NCBI GenBank assembly: GCA_002392915.1
Contig: DGHQ01000025.1
Coordinates: 74,881 to 138,880, forward strand
Origin: Bacteroidales bacterium UBA3844
Lineage (GTDB): Bacteria > Bacteroidota > Bacteroidia > Bacteroidales > Paludibacteraceae
DNA: 64,000 nucleotides
Direction of reading: 5' to 3'
The notes under the pieces are model-generated. The model saw only the letters and a program-made list of their open reading frames with translations, was not told the DNA's origin and did no database searches. Shown here in pieces: positions 9,624 to 18,232 of the stretch (positions are counted from its first letter, which is position 1; every line of letters begins with the position of its first letter). The translations under genes and the position numbers were made by a program.

Positions 9624-12482
9624 ATGGCTGTTAAAGCAGAAGAGGAAATCGAATCAGAGCAGATTGAAGTTTACGGAGCAAGAGTCCACAATCTTAAAAA
9701 TATCGACGTGTCTATTCCACGCAACAAACTGACGGTGATCACCGGACTTAGCGGCAGTGGAAAATCGTCTCTCGCATTCGACACTATCTTCGCAGAAGGT
9801 CAACGCAGATACATCGAGACCTTTTCTGCATACGCTCGTAATTTCCTCGGCAATGTGGAGCGTCCTGACGTGGACAAAATCACAGGATTAAGCCCTGTAA
9901 TCTCCATCGAACAGAAAACAACGAACAAAAATCCACGTTCCACCGTCGGCACAACGACTGAAATATACGATTTTCTCCGTCTACTTTTCGCCAGAGCCGG
10001 AGAAGCATTCTCTTATGAGACGGGAGAGAAAATGGTGAAATACAGTGAGGAACAGATTCTCAACCTTATAGAGACCGACTACGCTGATGAAGGAATCATC
10101 ATCCTGGCACCAGTCGTGAAAGCCAGAAAAGGTCATTATAAAGAGTTGTTCGAGCAGATCCGCAAAAAGGGATTCCATAATGTCCGTGTAGACGGTGAGA
10201 TTCGCCAGATTGTGCTTGGAATGAAAGTGGACCGATATAAAAACCACAACATCGAGATAGAGGTGGACAAGCTGATGGTGCATGCCAAAGACGCTCACCG
10301 AATCCGTGAATCTGTACGTCTGGCAATGAAATTAGGAGATGGAGAGGTGATGATTGTGCGACGCGGAGAAAACGAGGCCCGTCATTTCAGCCGTCATCTG
10401 ATGTGTCCGACATCAGGAATATCGTATGCTGAACCTGCTCCACATAATTTTTCATTCAACTCCCCTCACGGAGCCTGCCCATGCTGTAAAGGACTGGGAA
10501 CGGTGACAACAGTGGATGTAGACAAAATCATTCCAGACAAAAGCATCAGCATCTATTCCGGCGGAATCGTGCCGCTTGGCAAATATAAAAAGAATGTGTT
10601 TTTCTCTCAGCTTGAAGTGATTGCGGAGAAATACGGATTCACTTTGAAAGACCCTATCAGAGACATACCCGAAGAGGCTCTGGACATCATCCTTAATGGA
10701 ACAGACGAGCTGATCCAAGTGAAAAACGACGCGACAGGAGTTGTCAGCCGTCCACTTGGATTCGAAGGTGTGATGCAATATGTGGAGATGCAGCAGGAAG
10801 ACGAAGCGTCGGCCACAGCACAGAAATGGGCATCGCAGTTTAGCAAGACCACCGTCTGCCCAGAATGCCAAGGACAGAGATTGAAGAAAGAGGCATTGCA
10901 TTTCCGTATCAACGGAGTGAACATCGCACAACTTTCCGAAATGGATTTGGCACAACTGATGGAATGGTGCAAAACCGCGGAATCCGGAATGAGCGAAAAA
11001 CAGAAAGCCATCGCAAGCGAGATTCTGAAAGAGATCGTCACCCGAATACAATTTTTGCTCGACGTAGGTTTGGAATATTTGAGTCTGAACCGCGCCAGTG
11101 TCACATTGTCGGGAGGAGAAAGCCAGCGAATCCGTCTGGCCACACAGATCGGATCTCAACTCGTCAACGTGCTATACATTCTTGATGAGCCTAGTATTGG
11201 TCTGCACCAAAGAGACAACATCCGTCTGATCAACTCATTGAAGAGTCTTCGGGATGTCGGCAACACAGTGATCGTTGTCGAACACGACAAAGATATGATG
11301 CTCAACGCCGACTACATCGTGGATATCGGTCCGAAAGCCGGACGACTCGGTGGAGAGGTGGTCTTCTCAGGCACTCCGAAAGAGATGCTGAAGAAAGGCA
11401 CAACGACAGCCCAATATCTGTCTGGCGACAGGAATATTCTTCCGAATGAGACATTGCGCGAGGGTAACGGCAAGGCAATCACGCTGTATGGAGCGAGAGG
11501 AAACAATCTGAAAGGTGCGACGGTAACATTTCCACTTGGTATGTTGATTGTGGTGACGGGAGTGTCAGGAAGCGGAAAAAGTACGCTTATCAACGACACA
11601 TTGCAACCGATTCTCAGCCAGAAATTCTACAGATCGCTGCAGGATCCACTTCCTTACGATGCGATTGACGGAATCGAAAACATAGACAAAGTCATCAACG
11701 TCGACCAAACACCAATCGGCCGCACACCACGTTCGAATCCAGCCACTTACACTGGAATATTCTCCGACATCCGAGCATTATTCGTAAACGCTCCAGAATC
11801 CAAGATAAGAGGTTATAAACCGGGAAGATTCTCATTCAACGTGAAAGGAGGAAGGTGCGAGGCATGTATGGGCAACGGATTCAAGACCATCGAGATGAAT
11901 TTCTTGCCAGACGTGTTGACACCATGTGAAGAGTGCCACGGAAAACGATACAACCGAGAGACACTGGAAGTGCGATTCAAAGGCAAAAACATCGCTGACG
12001 TGCTCGACATGACAATAAACATGGCAGTTGAATTCTTTGAGAACGTCCCTACCATATATCAGAAAGTCAAAGTGTTGCAGGAAATCGGTTTGGGCTACAT
12101 CAAACTAGGACAGCCATCCACTACCCTATCCGGAGGTGAGAGCCAACGAATCAAACTGGCTACCGAACTGCTAAAAAAAGACACCGGCCATACAATGTAT
12201 ATATTGGATGAGCCGACAACAGGACTTCACTTTGAAGACATAAAAGTATTGCTCGGAGTGTTGCAGCGACTTGTAGACAAAGGCAACACAGTGATTGTGA
12301 TCGAGCACAACCTGGATGTGATCAAAGTGGCGGATTATATAATAGACATGGGGCCAGGAGGAGGACGCAACGGAGGCAAAGTCGTTTGTTGCGGACGACC
12401 AAATGAAGTGGCAGCATGCGAGGAAAGCTATACAGGCAAATTTTTGAAAGAGGAATTTGAGTGGCTCAAAAATCATACGTAA
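9624..12482 (+). CDS. uvrA: excinuclease ABC subunit A
   Basis: UvrA is the damage-recognition ATPase of nucleotide excision repair; with UvrB it scans DNA and loads the UvrBC nuclease. The 952-aa product has the full family layout: first Walker A 'GLSGSGKSSLAFDT' near residue 40, ABC signature 'LSGGESQRIRLATQ' near 495, second Walker A 'GVSGSGKSTLINDTL' near 650, a C-terminal zinc finger (CEACMGNG ... CEECHG, about 744-775), a second signature 'LSGGESQRIKLATEL', and two Walker B 'ILDEP' motifs. Length is typical. An LTA-synthase-like gene follows after 7 bp and is probably cotranscribed. Class I versus class II UvrA was not resolved. Confidence 0.98.
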   Translation: MAVKAEEEIESEQIEVYGARVHNLKNIDVSIPRNKLTVITGLSGSGKSSLAFDTIFAEGQRRYIETFSAYARNFLGNVERPDVDKITGLSPVISIEQKTTNKNPRSTVGTTTEIYDFLRLLFARAGEAFSYETGEKMVKYSEEQILNLIETDYADEGIIILAPVVKARKGHYKELFEQIRKKGFHNVRVDGEIRQIVLGMKVDRYKNHNIEIEVDKLMVHAKDAHRIRESVRLAMKLGDGEVMIVRRGENEARHFSRHLMCPTSGISYAEPAPHNFSFNSPHGACPCCKGLGTVTTVDVDKIIPDKSISIYSGGIVPLGKYKKNVFFSQLEVIAEKYGFTLKDPIRDIPEEALDIILNGTDELIQVKNDATGVVSRPLGFEGVMQYVEMQQEDEASATAQKWASQFSKTTVCPECQGQRLKKEALHFRINGVNIAQLSEMDLAQLMEWCKTAESGMSEKQKAIASEILKEIVTRIQFLLDVGLEYLSLNRASVTLSGGESQRIRLATQIGSQLVNVLYILDEPSIGLHQRDNIRLINSLKSLRDVGNTVIVVEHDKDMMLNADYIVDIGPKAGRLGGEVVFSGTPKEMLKKGTTTAQYLSGDRNILPNETLREGNGKAITLYGARGNNLKGATVTFPLGMLIVVTGVSGSGKSTLINDTLQPILSQKFYRSLQDPLPYDAIDGIENIDKVINVDQTPIGRTPRSNPATYTGIFSDIRALFVNAPESKIRGYKPGRFSFNVKGGRCEACMGNGFKTIEMNFLPDVLTPCEECHGKRYNRETLEVRFKGKNIADVLDMTINMAVEFFENVPTIYQKVKVLQEIGLGYIKLGQPSTTLSGGESQRIKLATELLKKDTGHTMYILDEPTTGLHFEDIKVLLGVLQRLVDKGNTVIVIEHNLDVIKVADYIIDMGPGGGRNGGKVVCCGRPNEVAACEESYTGKFLKEEFEWLKNHT

Positions 12483-12489
12483 AGATTAA

Positions 12490-14418
12490 ATGGACAAATG
12501 GCATAACATAAAAGAGTGTGGAAAATTCGTTTTGAAATCACACATCTGCTTTCTTTTGATCTGCATGGCAATCAGAATCGCAGAGATTATCACATGCAGT
12601 AATCTGATGTTGGAAATCAGTAGAAACGACTATATGAAAATTGCAGAAGGAGTGTTGAGAGGAGTCGTATTCGACAATGCTGTTTCGGCAATTTTCCTAT
12701 CTCTCCCTGTTGTTGTGTTAGGATTATTATGCACTTTCGGCAAAATAAAAAAGTCCATTCTCAAAGGATTCGCCATTCTGATAGGAATTCTATATGCTTT
12801 ATCGGTCGCAGTATCAGTAGGCAACATTCCATATATCACATACAAAATGGCCAACTTATGTTTGGCAGACCTATCATACCTTAGCAAACCAGGAGAAATG
12901 ATAGGGATGATGACGGGAGAGCCTCTATACTTAGCTTTTTTCATTGTCGGATGGATTATAGTGGCAGCAATAATCTACGTCATATGGGAATTTGCCAAAT
13001 CTACGAATATCATTGAAGAGAAAGAATCTTTCTTCTCATGGCAAAATCTTACAGCAACAGTTTTCGCCTTTATTTTTTGCTTTTTAATGGGAAGAGGCAA
13101 CAATCCGCCCACAAACAACAAAGGAGCCATTTTCGGCACCCCTTTGTCTTTCATTTTCGCCATATATTCCGACGACGCCTTCCTGAATTTGTCAGCACAA
13201 TCGCCAGTCTTCGGATTGTTAAAAGAGGTGTCGCATCTTGGAAGAAAAATAGAGACAGGAATAACAACAGAAGAAGCTGTCGCATATGCGAATAAGATTC
13301 AAAACCAGACAAAGGCGTCACTGGCAGACTCCCTCACAAAGACAAAAAAGAAAAACATAGTGATGATAATCATGGAAAGTCTATCAGCCAACTATATGAC
13401 CACTTTCGGCAATCAGGCAGGGCTTACCCCATGTCTAGATTCACTGTTTGCCAATTCACTTGCTTATTATAATGCATGGAGCAATGGAGCAAGGACCAAC
13501 AACGCAATATTTTCCACACAGACATCACTGCCAGGCTGCCTTAACGTCAACATGCTAGAGACACCATTAAACAAAGACTACACATCTCTTGCCACCGTCT
13601 TATCTGCAAACGGATACAGCACAGACCTTTTCATTTCACACAAGAAGACATTCGACAACATATCTGTATTCTTTCTGGCACAACCATTTGACAAAATCCA
13701 TTCAGAAGAGGAATATGGATATAAAGAAATGGAATGGGGATTGAGAGACTCCACTCTATTGGCAGTAGCATTAGACTCCATCAGACAATTGTCAAAAGAC
13801 ACGACAAAACCATTCTACACAGCCATACTGACATGCAGCAACCACCCGACATTCTCCATTCCGTCGCCATACAACGAAATGTATCCAGAGATTGAGCATT
13901 GCGCTGTAAGATACGCAGACGCATCCATTGACACATTCATGAAAAAAGCCGCTAAAGAGCCTTGGTTTGACAACACAATCTTCGTGTTTACAGGAGACCA
14001 TGGAAGGCTCGTAGGCACACCAGACGGGAAGGTGTCGTCATCCTTAAACCATGTGCCAATCTTCTTCTATGGCAAAGAAATACAACCTGCAAAAGACTCA
14101 TCTCTCACAATGCAAATAGATTTGGAGCCTACAATTCTAAGTATACTTGGTCTGCAATGTCCAGAATTCGCAGGACTCGGAATCAACCGAATGAAAATGA
14201 AGAGAGACACCGCCGTCTACACATCCAATAACTATTTTATTGCGAGGACTTCAGACAAAGCATATTTTCTGAATATGGACACAAATGCAGGGACACTCTA
14301 TAACCTGAAAAAAGATTATTCTTTGTCAACCCCAATCGAAGGAAATGTCCCAGAATTCGACAGACAGATAATGTTGCAAGTACAAGCATTATACACTATA
14401 CAGAACAGAGAGAAATAG
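12490..14418 (+). CDS. LTA synthase-like phosphotransferase (alkaline phosphatase superfamily), paralog 1
   Basis: The product is 642 aa with about five N-terminal transmembrane helices (residues ~20-215) and a periplasmic sulfatase/LtaS-type domain. Catalytic signs: metal-binding Glu in 'IIMESLSANYM', nucleophile Thr336 in 'NGARTNNAIF', and the DHG metal site near 503 in 'FTGDHGRLVG'. Family members transfer phosphoglycerol or phosphoethanolamine from a phospholipid to an envelope glycan or lipid. In this Gram-negative the acceptor could be lipid A, capsule or a glycerol-phosphate polymer; none can be chosen from sequence. It lies 7 bp after uvrA, and a second paralog is encoded at 26618-28576. 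Confidence 0.85.
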   Translation: MDKWHNIKECGKFVLKSHICFLLICMAIRIAEIITCSNLMLEISRNDYMKIAEGVLRGVVFDNAVSAIFLSLPVVVLGLLCTFGKIKKSILKGFAILIGILYALSVAVSVGNIPYITYKMANLCLADLSYLSKPGEMIGMMTGEPLYLAFFIVGWIIVAAIIYVIWEFAKSTNIIEEKESFFSWQNLTATVFAFIFCFLMGRGNNPPTNNKGAIFGTPLSFIFAIYSDDAFLNLSAQSPVFGLLKEVSHLGRKIETGITTEEAVAYANKIQNQTKASLADSLTKTKKKNIVMIIMESLSANYMTTFGNQAGLTPCLDSLFANSLAYYNAWSNGARTNNAIFSTQTSLPGCLNVNMLETPLNKDYTSLATVLSANGYSTDLFISHKKTFDNISVFFLAQPFDKIHSEEEYGYKEMEWGLRDSTLLAVALDSIRQLSKDTTKPFYTAILTCSNHPTFSIPSPYNEMYPEIEHCAVRYADASIDTFMKKAAKEPWFDNTIFVFTGDHGRLVGTPDGKVSSSLNHVPIFFYGKEIQPAKDSSLTMQIDLEPTILSILGLQCPEFAGLGINRMKMKRDTAVYTSNNYFIARTSDKAYFLNMDTNAGTLYNLKKDYSLSTPIEGNVPEFDRQIMLQVQALYTIQNREK

Positions 14419-14550
14419 AGTATTTTCTTGATTAGGCATATCCTTTCAATCTCATAATTCTAAAATAATCAATCTGTTAGTTTTTTGTCGAATTGACGTT
14501 GGTTTATAAAATGCTATAACAGTTCGACATTTTTTAACATATTTTAAAAA

Positions 14551-14595
14551 TTGAACGTTCATTCAATTTTTTCTCTATATTGAACGTTCATTCAA
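14551..14595 (+). promoter_or_regulatory. two tandem TetR operator sites (TTGAACGTTCATTCAA)
   Basis: The 16-mer TTGAACGTTCATTCAA occurs exactly at 14551-14566 and again at 14580-14595, 29 bp apart. Each has inverted ends (TTGAA / TTCAA) and a palindromic core TGAACGTTCA. The second copy ends 10 bp before the -7 element of the TetR gene, so binding would block its promoter. A related site lies before the biosynthetic operon. Confidence 0.75.
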
Positions 14596-14605
14596 AAAAA
14601 AGTGT

Positions 14606-14613
14606 TATTTTTG
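14606..14613 (+). promoter_or_regulatory. -7 element (TATTTTTG) of the TetR gene
   Basis: TATTTTTG matches TAnnTTTG, 29 bp upstream of ATG 14643. It rules out the in-frame TTG at 14580, which lies upstream of transcription initiation. Confidence 0.65.
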
Positions 14614-14642
14614 CATTGTTTTATTATCATATCTTACAGATC

Positions 14643-15245
14643 ATGAGGGATAACATGAAAGATATAATAGTGCAAAAGGCATTTGAGCAGTACCTTATCG
14701 ACGGATACGAGAAGGTCACTGTTTCGACGCTACAAAAGTCACTTGACATCGGTCGAGCGACGATGTACTATTATTTCAAAAGCAAAGAGGATCTGTTTGA
14801 AGCCGTAATGAGGAAATATTTTTTGGATTTCATCAACGGAGGGCTGAACAAAGTTACAGATTCAACAACAATTTTGGAACTCATTGACATCTACGTCGAC
14901 TGCTTCAAAGTGATAGCCAGAAGTATGGCGGACTTGAAAAATCCAAACATCACATTTTCCAACTACACCGGGATTCTGTTCTACGCATTCTCACATGACG
15001 AATATCTAGCCACAGCGATAAGTGATGTAAAGAAAAAAATCCACTCTGTGTGGGTGGCAGCAATACAGAACAGCATTGAAAACGGTGAGATAAGATCCGA
15101 CATTGATGTAGACACAATCGCATATACTTTTGAAAGTGTGAAAGGCAACTTCGGAGAAAGGAAAGCAGACGAGACAACAATCAAACATGAGTTGGAATTG
15201 TTCAAAAAGTCACACTTAGAGTTATATAAGTTACTAAAAAAGTAA
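14643..15245 (+). CDS. TetR/AcrR family transcriptional regulator
   Basis: The product is 200 aa from ATG 14643; ATG 14655 is also possible. The N-terminal helix-turn-helix is clear: 'VSTLQKSLDIGRATMYYYF' followed by 'KSKEDLFEAVM', the TetR signature. The C-terminal ligand domain is all-helical and has no recognised ligand signature. Its own promoter carries two operator-like repeats, and a third similar site stands before the ketosynthase operon that follows, so it probably represses itself and that operon and responds to a lipid-like or envelope signal. Confidence 0.9.
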   Translation: MRDNMKDIIVQKAFEQYLIDGYEKVTVSTLQKSLDIGRATMYYYFKSKEDLFEAVMRKYFLDFINGGLNKVTDSTTILELIDIYVDCFKVIARSMADLKNPNITFSNYTGILFYAFSHDEYLATAISDVKKKIHSVWVAAIQNSIENGEIRSDIDVDTIAYTFESVKGNFGERKADETTIKHELELFKKSHLELYKLLKK

Positions 15246-15261
15246 AAAACATAAATTTTTG

Positions 15262-15277
15262 ACGAACGGTTGTTCGT
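15262..15277 (+). promoter_or_regulatory. probable TetR operator before the biosynthetic operon
   Basis: ACGAACGGTTGTTCGT is an inverted repeat (ACGAAC / GTTCGT) ending 18 bp before the operon's -7 element. Aligned with the two upstream operators it shares xxGAACGxTxxTTCxx (10 of 16 positions), consistent with one regulator reading all three. Confidence 0.6.
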
Positions 15278-15295
15278 AAACACAAAAAAAAATGA

Positions 15296-15303
15296 TAGTT
15301 TTG
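15296..15303 (+). promoter_or_regulatory. -7 element (TAGTTTTG) of the ketosynthase operon
   Basis: TAGTTTTG matches TAnnTTTG. The leader to ATG 15377 would be about 66 nt and contains a short inverted repeat (GTATGT-a-ACATAC). Confidence 0.6.
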
Positions 15304-15376
15304 CGTTGTTTTAGGTATTGTATGTATGTAACATACGAATATTGGGACATTGCAGAAAAGATAAAGTTTTAAGATT

Positions 15377-16603
15377 ATGGATAGAAGGGTTGTCATTACG
15401 GGAATGGGAATATACTCATGTTTGGGTAAAACCCTCGATGAGGTTCGCGATTCTCTATACACTGGCAAAAGCGGTATCATTTTTGACCAGGAGAGAAAAG
15501 ACATGGGATTTCGTTCAGCTTTGACATCAAAGCTTGAGATTCCTGATTTGAAGAAAGAGCTTTCTCGCCAACAGCGTCAGTTCATGCCAGAGCAGGCAAA
15601 ATATGCCTACTGCGCGACAGTTGATGCATTGCGTCAGGCTGGTCTTGACCAGGATTTTCTCGACAAGAACGACGTCGGACTAATCTATGGTAATGACAGT
15701 TCTGCAGTTCCAGTCGTAGAGTCGGTGGAGAAGATCAAAGCTAAAAAAGACACTACTCTATGTGGTAGTGGAGCGATTTTCCAGTCGATGAACTCTACTG
15801 TGACGATGAATCTTGGTTGCATTTTTAAATTAAAAGGAATCAACCTTACTATATCAGCCGCATGCGCAAGCTCATCACACTCAATCGGACTAGGAGCCCT
15901 ATTGATTAAAAACGGACTTCAAGACATTGTCGTTTGTGGTGGAGCGCAGGAGATAAACCCATACGCTGTAGGAAGCTTCGATGGAATCAGCGCATTCTCG
16001 ACACGTGAGTCTGAGCCAACAAAAGCATCTCGTCCGTTCGACAGAGACCGTGACGGATTGGTGCCAGGCGGTGGTGCAGCGACAGTGATCATCGAATCGC
16101 TTGAGAGTGCAAAACGCAGAGGAGCGACAATTCTTGGTGAAATCCTAGGCTGGGGATTCTCTTCTAACGGAGACCACATCTCTTCTCCAAATGTTGAGGG
16201 GCCTTCAAAATCTTTGGAAATGGCTATCAGAGAGAGCAAGGTAGACCTGAAGAAGGTGGCTTACTTAAACGCTCATGCGACAAGTACACATATCGGAGAT
16301 GCTCGTGAGGCAACAGCTATCGCAAACGTGCTTGGAGAGTACAAGCCATACGTAGCGTCGACAAAGGGATTCACAGGACATGAGATGTGGATGGCGGGAG
16401 CTTCTGAAATCATCTACTCTATGATCATGATGAAGAACGGCTTTATCGCAGAGAATTTGAATTTTGAGAATCCAGACGAGGACACTTGCAGACTAAACAT
16501 CCCAGCAAGCAGAATCGACACAGGTTTCGACACATTCATCTCCAACTCATTCGGTTTCGGCGGCACAAACTCAACGCTAGTCGTAACTGATTACAAAGAA
16601 TAA
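15377..16603 (+). CDS. beta-ketoacyl-ACP synthase (FabB/FabF-like), aryl-polyene-type cluster
   Basis: The product is 408 aa, normal for a condensing enzyme. The thiolase-fold triad is intact: Cys163 in 'SAACASSSHSIG', His300 in 'NAHATSTHIGD' and His335 in 'STKGFTGHEMW', plus the C-terminal 'FGFGGTNSTLV' loop. It would elongate an ACP-bound acyl or polyene chain by decarboxylative Claisen condensation. The active-site context ACASSS differs from housekeeping FabF (usually ACATG), fitting a specialised synthase. It is first in a tight operon with ACP, dehydratases, thioesterase and an MMPL exporter. No ketoreductase or acyl-activating ligase is visible here, so other enzymes must complete the cycle. 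Confidence 0.9.
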   Translation: MDRRVVITGMGIYSCLGKTLDEVRDSLYTGKSGIIFDQERKDMGFRSALTSKLEIPDLKKELSRQQRQFMPEQAKYAYCATVDALRQAGLDQDFLDKNDVGLIYGNDSSAVPVVESVEKIKAKKDTTLCGSGAIFQSMNSTVTMNLGCIFKLKGINLTISAACASSSHSIGLGALLIKNGLQDIVVCGGAQEINPYAVGSFDGISAFSTRESEPTKASRPFDRDRDGLVPGGGAATVIIESLESAKRRGATILGEILGWGFSSNGDHISSPNVEGPSKSLEMAIRESKVDLKKVAYLNAHATSTHIGDAREATAIANVLGEYKPYVASTKGFTGHEMWMAGASEIIYSMIMMKNGFIAENLNFENPDEDTCRLNIPASRIDTGFDTFISNSFGFGGTNSTLVVTDYKE

Positions 16604-16639
16604 ACAAAAGGAAAAACTAAACAATTAAACAATAAAAAA

Positions 16640-16882
16640 ATGGCAAATCAAGAACTAATCGAAAAGATTAACACAGTGTTGTCTGAGGAGTTTGAAGTGG
16701 ATATCGAAAACATCACTCCAGATGCTAACATCAAATCTACACTTGAGCTTGATTCACTTGCAATTGTAGACCTAGTAGGTTTGGTAGAGAACGAGTTTGG
16801 TGTTAAGATTCCTAGTGCAGAGGTAGGAACTATCCTTACTTTCCAGAGTCTTTATGATTACATCGCTGAGCACCAGGCATAA
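16640..16882 (+). CDS. acyl carrier protein
   Basis: This 80-aa acidic protein has the phosphopantetheine attachment motif 'LELDSLAIVDLV' with Ser39. It would carry the growing chain for the adjacent ketosynthase. It lies 36 bp after the ketosynthase and 15 bp before a hotdog dehydratase. The DSL-A context differs slightly from housekeeping AcpP (DSLDTVEL), consistent with a dedicated carrier. Confidence 0.92.
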   Translation: MANQELIEKINTVLSEEFEVDIENITPDANIKSTLELDSLAIVDLVGLVENEFGVKIPSAEVGTILTFQSLYDYIAEHQA

Positions 16883-16897
16883 GCTAAATTACTAAAG

Positions 16898-17326
16898 ATG
16901 AAACAACCTTTGTACGAAGGAGAAAGTATCAAAAAGCTCATACCACAGCGTATGCCGATCATGATGGTCGACACGTTCTATGATGCTACTCCGGAAGAAG
17001 GGCATACAGGATTGACTGTTGCCGAAGATAACTTTTTCTGTCGCGAAGGACACTTTATTGAGCCGGGTTTGATTGAGCACATTGCTCAATCAGCCTCGGC
17101 TTTTGCTGGTTATAACGCCATCGCAGAAGGAAAAGAGACTCCAATCGGATTCATTGGAGAAGTAAAAAATTTCAAGGTGAATTTTCTGCCTAAGGCAGGA
17201 GACAGAATCCTTACAGATATAAAGATCCAAAGTGTAGTGATGAACATCACACTACTTACAGCAGAAGCCAAGGTAGATGGAAATGTCGCAGCAAGCTGCA
17301 CAATGAAGATCTTCATCAAAGAGTAA
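16898..17326 (+). CDS. FabZ-like 3-hydroxyacyl-ACP dehydratase (hotdog fold)
   Basis: The product is 142 aa. The N-terminal 'LIPQRMPIMMVDTFYD' parallels FabZ 'LLPHRYPFLLVD'. The helix region 'GHFIEPGLIEHIAQSASAF' retains a His and a Glu in the usual active-site pattern, although the GHFPxxPxxPG loop is altered. It probably removes water from a 3-hydroxyacyl-ACP intermediate. Operon position between ACP and thioesterase supports a role in the same pathway. Confidence 0.8.
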   Translation: MKQPLYEGESIKKLIPQRMPIMMVDTFYDATPEEGHTGLTVAEDNFFCREGHFIEPGLIEHIAQSASAFAGYNAIAEGKETPIGFIGEVKNFKVNFLPKAGDRILTDIKIQSVVMNITLLTAEAKVDGNVAASCTMKIFIKE

Positions 17327-17350
17327 CCCCACAACGTCTACAAGTTTGCT

Positions 17351-17842
17351 ATGGCAACGGCTGAAATTAAATCCAAAGAATTAAAAGACTTTGTAAAAAT
17401 CAAAGTTCGCTTTTCAGAAGTGGATTCGATACGCGTCGTTTGGCACGGCAGCTATGTGGCCTATCTCGAAGACGGAAGAGAAGCGTTCGGCAGACGATAC
17501 GGACTCGGCTACAACGACATGTTCAAGGCTGGACTTACCGCCCCTATTGTCGACGTGAGCATCCAATACAAATCGCCAGCCACAGTAGACGATATATTGG
17601 TGTTGGAGACAAAATATGTGCCATCCAGAGGTGCAAAACTTGTGTTCGACTACTCATTATACAAACTTGAGAACAAAGATCTTTCGGACGAAGAAGCATT
17701 CTCACCGAAAGAGGACACACATAAACTTATTCTTACTGCCCGCACGACGCAGTTGTGGATGACAGGCAGTGAGTTGGAAATATCAACACCAAAATTTTTC
17801 CAAGACTGGAAAGACAAATACGGTTTTGGTGTAAAAAAATAA
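17351..17842 (+). CDS. acyl-CoA/ACP thioesterase, 4HBT (YbgC-like) family
   Basis: The product is 163 aa. 'VRFSEVDSIRVVWHGSYVAYLEDGREAF' (as two parts: VRFSEVDSIRVVWHG and SYVAYLEDGREAF) matches the 4-hydroxybenzoyl-CoA thioesterase/YbgC pattern with catalytic Asp and the His-Gly/Asn-Tyr element. It likely releases the finished acyl chain or edits ACP-bound intermediates. It sits 24 bp after the dehydratase and 6 bp before a second dehydratase-like gene. Confidence 0.82.
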   Translation: MATAEIKSKELKDFVKIKVRFSEVDSIRVVWHGSYVAYLEDGREAFGRRYGLGYNDMFKAGLTAPIVDVSIQYKSPATVDDILVLETKYVPSRGAKLVFDYSLYKLENKDLSDEEAFSPKEDTHKLILTARTTQLWMTGSELEISTPKFFQDWKDKYGFGVKK

Positions 17843-17848
17843 ATTGCA

Positions 17849-18217
17849 ATGTTGCTTAACAGTTATTTTGAAATCACAAACAAAGTTGCTACAGACGACG
17901 GTTTTCGTTATTCAGTGAAGCTCAATCCTGACCACGAGGTATACAAAGGACACTTCCCCGGAATGCCAGTTTGCCCAGGAGTCTGCAGCACCCAAATGAT
18001 ACGAGAGTGTATTCAAGAAGCCACTGGTGTAAAGTTGCTCATCTCAGAACTGAAACAAGTGAAATTTTCTTCGTTGATCACTCCGAATGAAAATCCGAAT
18101 CTGGATATTGTATTCTCTCTGTCGGATGAAGGAGACTCATACAAAACAAAATGCACAATTGAAAGTGGAGACACAACATTCCTAACATTAAAGGGAGAAC
18201 TAAAAAAAATGCAATAA
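17849..18217 (+). CDS. second FabA/FabZ-like hotdog dehydratase
   Basis: The product is 122 aa. It keeps the dehydratase loop nearly intact: 'GHFPGMPVCPGVCSTQMIRE', with the catalytic His and a helix bearing Glu. The N-terminal 'LLxxRxPFLxVD' motif is missing, as in the short dehydratases found in aryl-polyene clusters, which often work as heterodimers. Pairing with the 142-aa dehydratase two genes upstream is therefore plausible but inferred. Confidence 0.78.
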   Translation: MLLNSYFEITNKVATDDGFRYSVKLNPDHEVYKGHFPGMPVCPGVCSTQMIRECIQEATGVKLLISELKQVKFSSLITPNENPNLDIVFSLSDEGDSYKTKCTIESGDTTFLTLKGELKKMQ

Positions 18218-18232
18218 GAGAAAGAGATAGAA

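Noticed and set aside
10452..11159. 235-aa minus-strand open frame
   Set aside because: Shadow of uvrA, whose conserved motifs occupy the opposite strand throughout.
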